Below, in pieces: positions 53,101-64,000 of a stretch of 64,000 nucleotides of DNA. The position numbers and the translations under genes are program-made. The stretch spans positions 22,996,001 to 23,060,000 of the forward strand of contig CP136897.1 of the NCBI GenBank assembly GCA_034359265.1, in the 5' to 3' direction. The notes beneath the pieces are model-generated. The model made no database searches, was not told where the DNA came from, and saw only the letters and a program-made list of their open reading frames with translations. The DNA comes from Canna indica. Lineage: Eukaryota; Streptophyta; Magnoliopsida; Zingiberales; Cannaceae. Each line of letters opens with the position of its first letter. Within the stretch, counting starts at the first letter, position 1.

Positions 53101-56100
53101 CTTTTGCATTTCCTTCTGGTTTGCTTTCATTACAATTTTTTTTTGAATATTTGAACTTCATTAATGAAATTGAAACTGATGTGAAATATAGTTTGTATAT
53201 TAGTAGAGCATATTCTACTTGTCAAACATTCTAAAGTTGCTTCTTTGCAATTTGGTTGGCTAGGGTTATAATCATGAAAATAGATAACATTTTATATATT
53301 GACTCTCTTCATCCAATGGCCTATATTTTAAACTGACTCTTTGTCTTGCCTAAAAAGCACTCTTTGCTTGACCATTTCACCTCTCTTCAGGCAGATTAGT
53401 TTTTCTTGCATGTAGACTAACTACCAAAATGTTCCTGTAGGGGCGGCTGTAGGTTCTTTCTTTCCATTACAATATGATTTTATCATATTTAATAGTATTA
53501 AATTTTCAATTTTTAGATTATGTCTCGTGCGTCTATATATTTTCCCACTGAAATGAACTTCCTACTTCCACCATTATGTTTAAATTTCCATCATTTACGT
53601 GCAGTTAAATTGACTTGTTCATCCAAATAGAGCTGCTCTTTCTGAGCTATACAAACAATCCTCACTATATTTAGTTGATGGTACAAGAAGGGTATGAGCC
53701 ATTTTAATCAAATTTCATGCACTTTTACGTAGATACTAATTGCTTTTATATATATTTCCAGAGAGATAGAAAAAGAAGAGTTCTTGAAAGTGATGGCATT
53801 AATGCGTTCTTATAATCGACAAGGGGCTTCTCATAGGAATGGACTGCGCATTGGCCTAAAAGTAGGCAGCTCTATTGAGAATGGAGGTCTGATTGAGTAC
53901 TTCTTTGGCAAGGATGGAAAGGGATCCCTCAAGCACGATAAGTTTGTTCAATTTCTTAATGACTTGCATGATGAGGTACAGCATTTCCCTCTCCTTGATT
54001 TAAAGATTTATCACTAAAACAACTAATTGTCGCCCATTTGAGATTCTTGTGCCTTTTTAGCTACTTGAAAATGTAGTTCTATCGCTACATTTTGTCATTG
54101 CTTGTCCTAGTTTTTGTCAAGCAATTGTTTGATTAGGTGATTTGCAATGCACAACATCTGGAGACATCATATTGGACTTATGAGTTTCGAGTTTGATGGG
54201 ATAGCAACAAAGAGTAAAGTCTTCATGCCAACAGAGCCACCATTATAGAATAAAATTTCCAAGAGATATTCAACTTAGGTTATCGTTGTGTCTGCTCTTT
54301 CTTTCTCTTGTTAAAATTGAAACAAGATTGATTCTTTGACTTATTTCTGATAATTTCAGGTTAAAATGCTTCCCTGTTTTGATGTCATAATCAAATCTAA
54401 CATTCAGTACATTTTTTATGTGGATATACTCATTGCTTGGTTGTATGATTATATTTGTGTGAAGATAAATATTTTTGTTTCTTATCTTTGTTATCTTGTA
54501 ATTCATCTTACAACTTATTAAGACATTGTAACTGTAATAAGTAACTATGATCTCATGCTTTATGCTATTCAGATTGTGCGCTTGGAGTTTGCTCATTATG
54601 ACTTCAAGTCAAGAGGAACTATTTCAGCTAAGGATTTTGCGTTGTCAATGGTTGCTTCTGCCGACATGAACCATATAAACAAGCTACTAGATCGAGTCGA
54701 CAAATTAGATAGCAATCCTTCTCTTAGAGATATGCACATTACCTTTGAGGTGGAACTTTTTTCTTCTACACTGGATAAGAAACATTTTTATCCTCTTATT
54801 TACCTGGAAATTTTACAACTTTCAGGAATTCAAGGCTTTTGCAGAATTACGTAGAAGATTGAAACCATTGACTATAGCTATCTTTAGTTATGGGAAAGTA
54901 AATGGCTTGTTGACAAAGCAGGACTTTGTACGGGCAGCATGTCATGTAAGATATCAACTCTTTTCTCTATATTGCCTTTTAATTGTCTAGTTGTTGATAA
55001 TCATTAGCAGGGTTGTTGGCTAGCAAGGAAAAATTTCCCTTTTGTTAATTCTTATTCCCCTTAGATATGAATAATGTTTTGGGTACTTCAAGAAAGAACT
55101 CCTACATCTGGGCAATCTTTTCAAAATGTCCTTAGATATGAATAATGGTTGCATACTAACAGATATTTAGTTTATTTGGTTTAATACAGTTTGGACCCAG
55201 ATTTTTGTGTCACCTATAGTTGACTAATGTTTTTTATCTTCAATCGATTACTACTTTACTACCTTTTTCATTTTGTCTGTTTGCCCAAACTACCTGAAAC
55301 TTATCCTTTGCTCATTACCTATGAACACATGCTTGACTGCTAGAAGGCTAGTATACATTTCACTTGTGTTAAAGTGCATAGTTGTAAGAGAGTTATATTC
55401 CCAAAAGGAGTTACCATCTTTTCTTATCTTGTACTAACACTGATGCGAGAGTTCAAGTACTAGTGAAAAAGACTAAAGGAAGGGAGGACTCGTAGGATTA
55501 TATTATATTATTTTGAGTGGGGACTGGGGAGTGAGAAGAAGTTAGGAATCAAATTTGTGAATTGGGTGATACCCAAGTAGCCAAGTAGGAAATTGAGTTT
55601 CAATCTATGGGAATCATACCCATTCCCACTTCAATCAAATACTAAACATGGGTATCAATATTCAATACCCATTTCCAACTTCAAAACCCTCAAAAAATAC
55701 TCTCTTTTTGGTATACGTTCATAAGTAGCTTTGCTTAGTGAAGAAATCCAGCTATCTACTAGTGTAATCCAGTCTCTTATGGGTAACGCCTCATATGCAT
55801 TGTTATGCTTTCAATTCAATCTAAAAGCGCACTTTCGGGCATCATATAAGATAAAGTCCACATGGGCTCATCATCTCATGTTGTACTTCTAAGAGAATGA
55901 TAGAAATATCAAATATGGGAGAAGGGACAAAGGGATTGATACCTTCCAAGTAGTTGAAAGGAAAAAAAATGTTCCAGACCATATTGTTGCTTCATTATGT
56001 GCATGGTTTTCTTGAGTCTCACAGGTCACTCAGTATTTGATACACACCTACTGATTTTTTTTCCATCTATACATATCAGTCTTGTAAAACATGGATTTTG

Positions 56101-56340
56101 ACGTCAAATCCTTTATGTTTCTAGGTCTGTGGCATCTCATTAACTGAAAATGTCGTTGATGTCATCTTCCACGTCTTCGACTCAAACTGTGATGGAAACC
56201 TAAGCTCAGAGGAGTTCTTAAGAGCCTTGCAGCGACGAGAAACCCATGTTTGTGGTCCCACTGTATCGGGCATCACGGGGCTCTTTTCATGCTGGTTGCA
56301 CTGCACAAAGCACTGCTCCTCATCCGAAATGTTCAGCTAA
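50117..56340 (+). CDS. MICU: Mitochondrial calcium uptake protein (MICU), three EF-hands
   Basis: MICU is the calcium-sensing gatekeeper of the mitochondrial calcium uniporter, in the intermembrane space. Eight exons join in phase to 470 codons: 50117-50426, 51647-51714, 51961-52184, 52313-52396, 53762-53975, 54573-54749, 54826-54945, 56125-56340 (TAA). The N terminus is Arg/Ser/Ala-rich, a likely mitochondrial presequence, with a hydrophobic stretch at about residues 46-64. EF-hand loops are at residues 190-201 ([12 protein letters not shown], canonical), 224-235 (NLNNDGEIEKEE, Asn instead of Asp at position 1) and 418-429 ([12 protein letters not shown]). Lines such as [20 protein letters not shown] and [17 protein letters not shown] match plant MICU. 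The start is the first ATG of the GC-rich first exon and gives the expected length. The promoter region ends in the AT-rich duplication. Confidence 0.93.
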
Positions 56341-56719
56341 AATGTAAATTCTAAAAAATGGGTAGCGAGGACATCTTCTGCATAGATGTGATTCATTAAT
56401 ATCTTCATTCCCCTGCTGTAGCATATTAATAATAGCAGATGTGTTCCTTGTCAGAACTCAACTAGTTTTTGTGGATCCTATTTGATGCTTAATGGTGTCC
56501 TGTAATAATAATAATCATCATCGTTTGTAAAATGTGTATTGGGTATTTTGGATAGTAGTTCTGGATCCGGAATTTCCACGTTTTGGGAAATTAGTTCTTT
56601 AATTTGTGTTGTTGTAAGTAACTAAGTAGTCATCTCACGGATTTTGATACGTAAAAGACCCAAAACTTTTAGCGAACGTGTGTAGAGTACAAATTTCTGT
56701 TGTAATAAATATTGATCTA

Positions 56720-58625
56720 ATTATTATTATTATTTTACCAAAATAAGAAGCTATATTATTAAAGCATGGTCAATATCAGCAGCAAAAGAGTCAGAACAAT
56801 AAAATGTCCTTCAACTCTGGAGGATAGAGGATCACACCATACGATCCTTACAAATATTACCCCTATTTGCTGCATAATGGGCAATTTTGTTACATTTTCT
56901 ATAACAAAATAAAAATCCACGATAGCTACACTCGGAACTACTGGATATTCGAGATTATTACATCGATTTCCCACGGAATAGTAGCTTCAACGTTAATTGT
57001 AGAAATCACAATTTGAGAGTCTGATTCTATCACAAAGTCAGGAAGCAAATTCTGAATAGCAAAAATAAGACATTCCTTGACTGCTAATGCTTCAAGGGTC
57101 AAAGCAGATGCTTCAGCAAAAAATGCCGACCCCCCTCCAAGGCAAGCCCCAGAAGATGATCGAATAATGAAACTTGCACCCCCTGCATAATTAGAAAATG
57201 ACGCATCACAATTAATCTTTAGCAAATTCGGAGCTAGCGGTATCCATCTTCTAAGCAGGTTAGAGTGAATGCTATGACCCTCAGATTGAGTAAATGATAA
57301 CGAGGCATAAGCATAAGCCATAATTTTAATCACTAGGGTAGAGGGGACAGGCTGCCTAGCCTCATGCACTAATAAATTCCTAGCGTACCAGATGAACCAA
57401 CAGGTGTTAGCCACATATTCTAAAAGACGCGGACCCCCCTCTCGGGAAGTGCATAGGGCAAAAAGCTAACCCCTAGAAATCCAACCTGATCGGTCAACAA
57501 AATTTAAACCCGACTTGGCTAAGAGCGAGCACCAGACAGAGCGGGCAAAAGGACACTAAAAAAATAAATGGGAACAAGATTCTACTGAGGAGGAACACAA
57601 AGGACATGTATTAACAACATAGATACCTAAGTGGTGAAGACGCTCAAAAGTGGGAAGACTTAAATGCAAAAGCTTCCAACAAAAAATCTTAACCTTGGGG
57701 GTTAGCCTCAGGCCCCAAAGTACTTTCCAAAAAGCGGCCGAAACAGAGTCCTGAAGGTCATGATTTCTTAGGAATTTATAGGCATTTTTGGCGGTAACGC
57801 TGCCCCCTAAAGAATCCTTCCAAATATATCTATCATCCCCGGGTAGCAAAGACAACTGAATCTTAAAGATGGATTCCGCAAGCATCGGGCCAAACAGTTC
57901 ATCACAAGCATACATGTTCCAACTTTGATTATTCAAAAGGCTCGCAACCATATGAGAATCCGAAATTAAATTACAATCAACAAAAGTCGGTTTAATGGAA
58001 ATCGGCATGTCAAAAATCCAATTATCATTCAACACAGAGCATGAAGTACCAGACGAAATTTACTTAAGGCACCCAGCATTAAAAGCTTCGAAAGTCGACT
58101 GAAATAGCTTCCAACTCCAAGAGAATGCAGAACACTGCTTAACCCCAGGCCTTAACCTAGGATACTTAACCGACACAAGGTTAACCAGGGAGAAGAGGAC
58201 TGGTTTAAGAACCCCAGAACCCTCTTGGCTTGGAGAGCCAAACATTTATCTGCCAAGTCAAAAATGCCAAGGCCACCAAATGCTTTCGGCTTAGTAACAA
58301 CACCCCAGGCCAGAAGGTGAATAGCATTGCCGGAAGAGCTAGCCCAAAGGAATTTGCGTATAATCTTTTCAAGGCTATCAATGAATTTATGGGACACTCA
58401 GGATACACTTAAGGAATGCAAAGGGATGGTATTTAGCACCGAGTTAACAAGAACAACACGGTCGGCTTGGGATAAAAAATTTGCCTTCCAAGCACTCAAT
58501 TTTGACTTCATTTGGTCAAGAATGAAATTCTGTGCATTGGTAGGCGGCCTTCTCGGAGCCACCATAGTACCAAGGTACTTGAAAGGGAAAGAACCCACTC
58601 GCATATTGAGCGATGAGCAGATGAA
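56720..58625 (-). pseudogene. LINE (L1-type) 3' part: RT end, zf-RVT, RNase H
   Basis: Reading right to left: the RT thumb/connection (FPFKYLGTMVAPRRPPTNAQ, 58598-58540), FLWASSSGNAIHLLAWGVV-like lines, a zf-RVT region (57556-58035, CPLCSSSVESCSHLFF), then an RNase H domain (56938-57414; NCDASFSNYAGGASFIIRSS with ESDSQ). Frameshifts near 58400 and 58150 and stops at 57556 and near 57470 make it non-functional. The 3' tail seems to be an AAT-type repeat at about 56720-56740. The insertion at 58631-63357 separates it from its RT core. Confidence 0.88.
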
Positions 58626-58630
58626 GTTAA

Positions 58631-60112
58631 TGTCGGCTTTAGATTTTTAACCTTGGTCTTAATCTCGGTTTTAATGATAACAAATATGGAACTAATATTT
58701 CAGTGAGAAATTAACTTCAGGTTCCATATCAATTAGCGTTCGATGTCCTCGATCAAAAATATCGGAAGAAATCAGAAATTGAAAGGACATTGAACGTCGC
58801 GCTCAGGTTCGTCGTGGAAATTTCTCGAAGATCGACGAGTGCACCAAAGTCACATTGTACGAGTCCAAAGATCATATAGAAAGCTCTCCAAGTTGATGCT
58901 CGTTGAAAGTCGGAACCCGAAAATCAAGCGCGGAAGAAAAAGGCTGAAGAAATCAAATTCAGCCTAGGTTCAGTCGACCGGACGGTCGACCGAATAGAGT
59001 TGGGAAATTGGCAGTAGCCAATTCGGTCGACCGAACACTGCCAAAAACTGGCTGTGGCTACTTCGGTCGATCGACAGAGGCCATAAATGGGCAGTAGCAC
59101 TAGTGGTCGACCGATCGGTCGGTCGGATTGAGGATCGCGCAGTCGCGCGACCCTGGCTCCACTGAGTCGGTCGACCGAATATGGGATCAGGTGTTTTGCG
59201 TCTAACGGTCGACCGCACATAGAGAAGATGCAACGGTCGATCGGTCGATCGACCGAGCGACTACAACGGATAGTTTTTTATCCATTGAGCTACCGTTTCT
59301 TCATGAGGGTATAAATATACCTCATATAACTCATTTAACACTCTCTCTTTCACTCACTTTTTTATAGATTTAATTGAGTAATTTAGAAGTGATTTGAGCC
59401 TTCCAAAGATCGATTAAGATCGACTGCAGCACGCTCTGCTCTTCTGTCGAGTTCTTCTTTAAAGCGTCAACTGCTCCTCAACTCGGGTTTCAATTCGAGC
59501 TCTATGACTGAGCGAGTTGGAGGTTCTGAAGGATTGAAAAGAGCATTTAATCTTGGTTTATTTCTAAGCTTTTTTCATTGTAAGTTTTATATGTTATTTG
59601 AACTATTTTTCTTTGATTTGGGTTTGTATGAAGATCGGGTGTTAGGTCTTCTTGTGTGAAAGTGGTTACCTTGTTGTGAAGGTGTAAAGCCACTTGTGTA
59701 AACGTAGTTTGCTAGGATTAAGTGAGTTGTCCCTTAGGGTTGAGGTGGAAGAGTGCTCTCGGTAAGAAAGCAGAGACTTCCGGGTGTGGAAGTGTCTTAG
59801 GTCGAGAGTGAGAGTCTTCAAGTCAAAGTCCTCTGTGTAAGGGAAACCGATTTAATCTAGTTAAACTAGTTTGAAAATCCTAAGCGGGGTGCTTAGGTAG
59901 TGGAGTAGACATTGGGGCCGAACCACTATAAATTATTGTGTTAGCATTGTTATTTATTGTTGCTTGTGCTTAATTATTTATATCGCTTTCGCATCAAATC
60001 ATTCAATCGTAAATTGCCTAAACGATTTGAGAAACGACTAAATTTGAATTTAGACTAATTAATTTAGTTAACACACTATTCATCCCCCTCTAGTGTTGCC
60101 ATTTCGACTTCA
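58631..60112 (+). repeat. 5' LTR (1482 bp) with TCGACCG palindromes
   Basis: The TG...CA unit ends immediately before the primer site. Region 58970-59262 holds many GGTCGACCG / CGGTCGATCG palindromes. Confidence 0.88.
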
Positions 60113-60114
60113 AT

Positions 60115-60126
60115 TGGTATCAGAGC
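60115..60126 (+). other. Primer binding site (tRNA-Met type)
   Basis: TGGTATCAGAGC starts two bases after the 5' LTR end. Confidence 0.9.
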
Positions 60127-60179
60127 GGGTCGTAGATTATGATTTCACCATCTCTTCTACAATTTGTCTCGATCTTGAA

Positions 60180-61590
60180 ATGGCTCTAGAGTTGGCAGTG
60201 TCTTCACCTCCTAGGTTCGATGCCTCAAACTTTGGTCTTTGGAAACATAAGATGTACACTTATTCGAAGACTAAAGGTTTTGGTGTCTTTAACATGTTGC
60301 ATTGGGAATTCATTGAACCTAAGGATGATATGCATGCTTGGAGTGAAATGGATAAGAAAATGTCTAAGTATAATGTAGATGCCATGAATTATATACTTTG
60401 CACATTACCAAATGGGATCCTAGATAAAGTCATGTATTGCTCTTCGGCTTATGATTTATGAGCTAGTTTGAATGTTTTATACGATCATGCTAAGACCGAA
60501 GAAATTGGTACGTTTAATGAAGGTAGTGATGACAATGGTCATTCACCTACCCATAATCTTGATTTTGATGCTCATAGCTCTTTTAGTCAAAGAAGTAGCT
60601 CCAAGAGCCGAAAAAGAAAAGTAATTTATCATGCTTGCAAAGAAAAAGGGCATGTGAAGAAAAATTGCCCAAGCATGAAGAACAAAGCAAGGAAGAGGTC
60701 AAGTGCTTCCACTTCCACCTCTCACTCATTTGAAGCACCCTCTAGCAATGACTATGAAGCTACTTCAAAAGTTTGCCTCATAAGTACCAATGATGAGGTA
60801 CACTCCTTTCCTTCTAGTCATAATAATAATAATGTTAGTACCAGCTATTCTAGTTCATTCAATATGCCATATAAAGAACTAGTTGATGAATGTCAAAAAA
60901 TGTATGCCTTGTTCGTTAGAAAAGATAAGGAAAATAAAAGGTTGAAAAAGGAAAATGTGATACTTAATTCTCATTTGCATGAATACAAACTAGAAAAATG
61001 AAAAATTGAGATCTAGGTCATTCGATTCATGTCATGATAATGTAGAACTTGAGCTTAAGGATTTGAAGCTTAAAAACAATAATTTAGAAAATGAGAATTG
61101 CATGTTAAAATCTCAATTACATGCATTGCATAAATCCATGAATGAATTGAAAGGTGAGATTATTTTTTTGAATAAGAAAGTAAATGAATTAAAAAATATT
61201 TTATCTCCTAAGAACACTAGAATAAAAAATGCATATGTAAATAATGCCAATGTTCATCATCATTCTCATGTTAGGCATTCCACATTTAAACCTCATACTC
61301 AAAATAAAAATGTTTCATCAAAGAATGCCCATGCTCATCATACCTCCTATGTTAAACATTCTAACATTAAATCTCATGTCCATGTTAAAAAGAAAAAGAA
61401 AAAGTTTCATGGACATTATTTTTGTTGTGGTGTTTATGGCCATGTTATCCATAATTGTGCATTCAAGAAAAATCCAAGTGTAGCTAGGACACTTTGGATT
61501 CCTAGGCTATCTAATCCCCGAGGACCCAAAGTCATTTGGGTACCAAAAGTTTCATGCTCTTTTGTAGGGGGAGCCATCACACAAGGGTAA
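60180..61590 (+). pseudogene. Copia-type gag (broken)
   Basis: ATG at 60180 (MALELAVSSPPRFDASNFGL) begins a UBN2-like gag with FDASNFGLWKHKM and ILCTLPNGILDKVMY. It is broken by TGA at 60459 (a Trp codon in the family, LWASLNVLY). It continues to a first zinc knuckle (YHACKEKGHVKKNC, about 60630) and stops near 60999. After a frame change the coiled-coil-like spacer (LELKDLKLKNNNLENENC) leads to a second knuckle (YFCCGVYGHVIHNC) and the line GPKVIWVPK. In both knuckles the first Cys is Tyr (TAT). Confidence 0.85.
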
Positions 61591-62159
61591 TGGAAATTGA
61601 AGAGTTGAAGTTGACCAAGAAATTGAAGGAATGATCCTTGCATGGTTGCAACTTCAAAGTCTTCACATAGACTAGATGTCTATGGTAAAGTTGGCATCAA
61701 ACACATTAGTATAATCTCCTATACCTACTTGTTTAAAATTAGAAGTTGGAGTTTGATATATGCTTAATATTAGTAGATTTTCTACTCTTGATAAGTTTCA
61801 AAAAATGTTTTTATTTTTTGATTTCCTGGTCTCCTCGGAGACCTATATGGCTTGTAATGGGCCTAAGCGACCATGGTTTCAAATCGTAGACTAATTGTGG
61901 CTTTCGGTTTTCAACCAATAAGAAGGGTTGGAGATCTTATTTTTTAAATTTTCATATTTTGAGATCTCTTGATTCATTTTGTTATCATGAATGATTTATA
62001 TGAAAATGAATCCATGCTATTTAGTGAAGTTGAATTTGGAAAATGATACTTGTTTTTTCACTTCGCTATTTAGTTTGATAGCTTGCATATAAATTTGGTT
62101 TCATTTTCTATTAATAGAGTATACTAGCATCATGGCTATTTAGTTTGATAGCTTGCAGG
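61591..62159. other. Non-coding remainder between gag and 3' LTR
   Basis: No pol sequence is seen. A line of about 22 bases, GCTATTTAGTTTGATAGC followed by TTGCA, occurs at 62068 and again at 62128, the second copy ending just before the 3' LTR homology. Confidence 0.6.
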
Positions 62160-63357
62160 TTTGGTCGACCGGATGATCGATCGAATAGAGTTGGGAAATT
62201 GGCAGTAGCCAATTCGATCGACCGAACACTGCCAAAAATTGGCTGTAGGTACTTCGGTCGACTGGTCGGTCGACCGACAGAGGCCATAAATGGACAGTAG
62301 CACTAGCGGTCGATCGATCGGTCGACCGGATTGAGGATCGCGCAGTCGCGCGACCTTGGCTCCACTGAGTTGGTCGACCGAATGTGGGATCGGGTGTTTT
62401 GCATCTAACGGTAGACCCGTCGGTCGATCGCACACAGAGAAGATGCAACGGTCGGTGTGAGCGATCGATCGGTCGATCGACCGACCAATCGACCGAGCGA
62501 CTGCAACAAATAGTTTTTTATCCGTTGAGCTATCGATTCTTCATGAGGGTATAAATATACCTCATATATCTCATATAACTCTCTCTCTCTCTCTCTCCCA
62601 CTTTTTTACAGATTTAATTGAGTAATTTAGAAGTGATTTGAGCCTTCCAAAGATCGATTAAGATCGACTGCAGCACGCTCTGCTCTTCCGTCGAGTTCTT
62701 CTTTAAAGCGTCAACTGCTCCTCAACTCGGGTTTCAATTCGAGCTCTACGACTGAGCGAGTTGGAGGTTCTGAAGGATTGAAAAGAGCATTTAATCTTGG
62801 TTTATTTCTAAGCTCTTTTCATTGTAAGTTTTATATGTTATTTGAACTATTTTTCTTTGATTTGGGTTTGTATGAAGATCGGGTGTTAGGTCTTCTTGTG
62901 TGAAAGTGGTTACCTTGTTGTGAAGGTGTAAAACCACTTGTGTAAATGTAGTTTGCTAGGATTAAGTGAGTTGTCCCTTATGGTTGAGGTGGAAGAGTGC
63001 TCTCGGTAAGAAGGCGGAGACTTCCGGGTGTGGTAGTGCCTTAGGTCGAGAGTGAGACTCTTCGAGTCAAAGTCCTCTGTGTAAGGGAAATCGATTTAAT
63101 ATAGTTAAACTAGTTTGAAAATCCTAAGCGGAGTGCTTAGGTAGTGGAGTAGGCATTGGGGATGAACCACTATAAATTATTGTGTTAGCATTGTTATTTA
63201 TTGTTGCTTGTGCTTAATTGTTTATATCGCTTTCGCATCAAATCATTCAATCGTAAATTGCCTAAACGATTTGAGAAACAACTAAAATTGAATTTAAGTT
63301 AATTAATTCAGTTAACACACTATTCATCCCCCCTCTAGTGTTGCCATCTCGACTTCA
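62160..63357 (+). repeat. 3' LTR, truncated at its 5' side (about 1198 bp)
   Basis: It matches the 5' LTR from 58970 onward and lacks the first 340 bases of the LTR. Ends CGACTTCA followed by GTTAA. Confidence 0.87.
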
Positions 63358-63362
63358 GTTAA

Positions 63363-64000
63363 TTTGTTCCCTGGAGGAAGCCCTGGGGAAGAAGATTTCC
63401 GATTTGCTAAAATTGATGGACTGGCCAAAGAAATTTTCATAGGTTCTGAAAACCTCTTTAATAATGTTCAAGCTCTTTCGAGTTGCCCGAAAAGTTAAAA
63501 GAACGTCATCGACAAACATTAAGTGGCTTATCTTAACCTCACTCTTAACCTTAAAGGGCTGCAACTTGCCAAACTCAACCGCCTTGCCAAGCAAGCAAGA
63601 CAAGGATTGAGCAGTTAATACATACAGATAAGGGGAGAGAGGGTCTCCCTGACGAATACCCCTATGGGATTGGAAAAAAGTCGAAAGCTTATTATTAACC
63701 AGACAAGAAAAGCTCGCGAAAGAAATACAGTTATAGATCCATTGGGAAAAAATTTCAGGAAAATGATAAGCTTTAAGCATAGCAATAATCGCGTTCCAAG
63801 AAAGCTTACCATAAGTTTTTTCTATGTCTAACTTTATCATAATATAATGATTTTTGCCTTTGGACCCATACATAGAATGGGCAATCTCCTAAGCCAAGAG
63901 GATGTTATCATCGATGCTTCTGCCTTTTATGAAGGCAAACTGCACATGAGAGACCAAACTAGGGAGAACCATTTGAATTCTGTTAGCTGAGAGCTTGACC
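63363..64000 (-). pseudogene. LINE (L1-type) reverse transcriptase core, continues past window
   Basis: On the - strand an RT palm domain is visible: QFAFIKGRSIDDNILLA, LDIEKTYGKLSW, GIRQGDPLSPYLYVLTAQSL and HLMFVDDVLLTF. The catalytic FADD box reads FVDD and the D after the LDxEKxY motif is G. An in-frame TAG near 63892 replaces a Gln (LAQEI). It is the 5' portion of the same LINE as 56720-58625. Confidence 0.88.

Larger units (their letters stand above)
58631..63357 (+). mobile_element. Internally deleted Copia-like LTR retrotransposon inside the LINE
   Basis: It starts TGTCGGC, ends CGACTTCA and is flanked by a perfect 5-bp duplication GTTAA (58626-58630 and 63358-63362). The LINE frame continues across the removed insertion. 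It has a full 5' LTR, primer site and gag, then no protease, integrase or RT, and a 5'-truncated 3' LTR. Copia assignment rests on the gag style (UBN2-like) and on GPKVIWVPK before the expected protease. Confidence 0.9.

Noticed and set aside
58924..59233. Frames on - in the Copia LTR (also 62136-62448)
   Set aside because: They are produced by the TCGACCG palindromes and have no coding features.

Overview
The window is nuclear DNA of a flowering plant. It has long AT-rich introns, GT-AG splice sites plus two GC-AG introns, plant-type transposons, and one GC-rich first coding exon (the MICU gene) that looks monocot-like. I would guess a monocot but cannot name a species. Three host genes are supported.

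(1) The 3' three quarters of SEC6, an exocyst subunit, lies on the + strand: 20 coding exons from 1 to 22231, entering the window mid-gene. (2) An RNA polymerase III subunit of the Rpc31/RPC7 family lies on the - strand, with 8 coding exons between 35137 and 23246 and a probable 5' UTR exon near 40.0-40.4 kb. It is convergent with SEC6. (3) A mitochondrial calcium uptake protein (MICU) with three EF-hands lies on the + strand, 8 exons from 50117 to 56340. All three read in phase across every splice junction I placed, so they look intact despite heavy transposon load in their introns.

Most of the rest is mobile DNA. One hAT family (DUF659-type transposase, BED finger, ends CATGG, 8-bp target duplications) has three long copies and four non-autonomous or degraded ones within about 40 kb. 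Copy E1 (484-8625) sits in a SEC6 intron and is itself interrupted by copy E2 (1998-6145, opposite strand). Both have perfect 8-bp target duplications. Copy E3 (about 35379-39640) sits in the presumed 5' UTR intron of the Pol III gene. Each long copy has a run of strong hairpins upstream of its transposase. In E1 and E3 the TATA box forms the loop of one of them. The stem sequences differ between copies but pairing is kept.

Inside the Pol III gene's large introns are a decayed tandem repeat split by further elements and a small hAT copy that received a young LTR retrotransposon (28874-32674, two 719-bp LTRs). That retrotransposon has no gag-pol; its interior is a mosaic of four tandem-repeat arrays. 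Between 40 and 50 kb there is no confident host gene. That stretch holds non-autonomous DNA elements, one with a GC-rich block that may be captured host sequence, a Helitron Rep/helicase fragment, and a 1-kb AT-rich tandem duplication just upstream of MICU. Downstream of MICU is a decayed L1-type LINE on the - strand, cut in two by an internally deleted Copia-like LTR element (58631-63357, 5-bp target duplication GTTAA).

The three host genes share no pathway; they are ordinary single-copy-type housekeeping genes. The interesting content is in the mobile DNA: the hairpin promoters of the hAT family, the repeat-only retrotransposon, and the possible gene-capture element.
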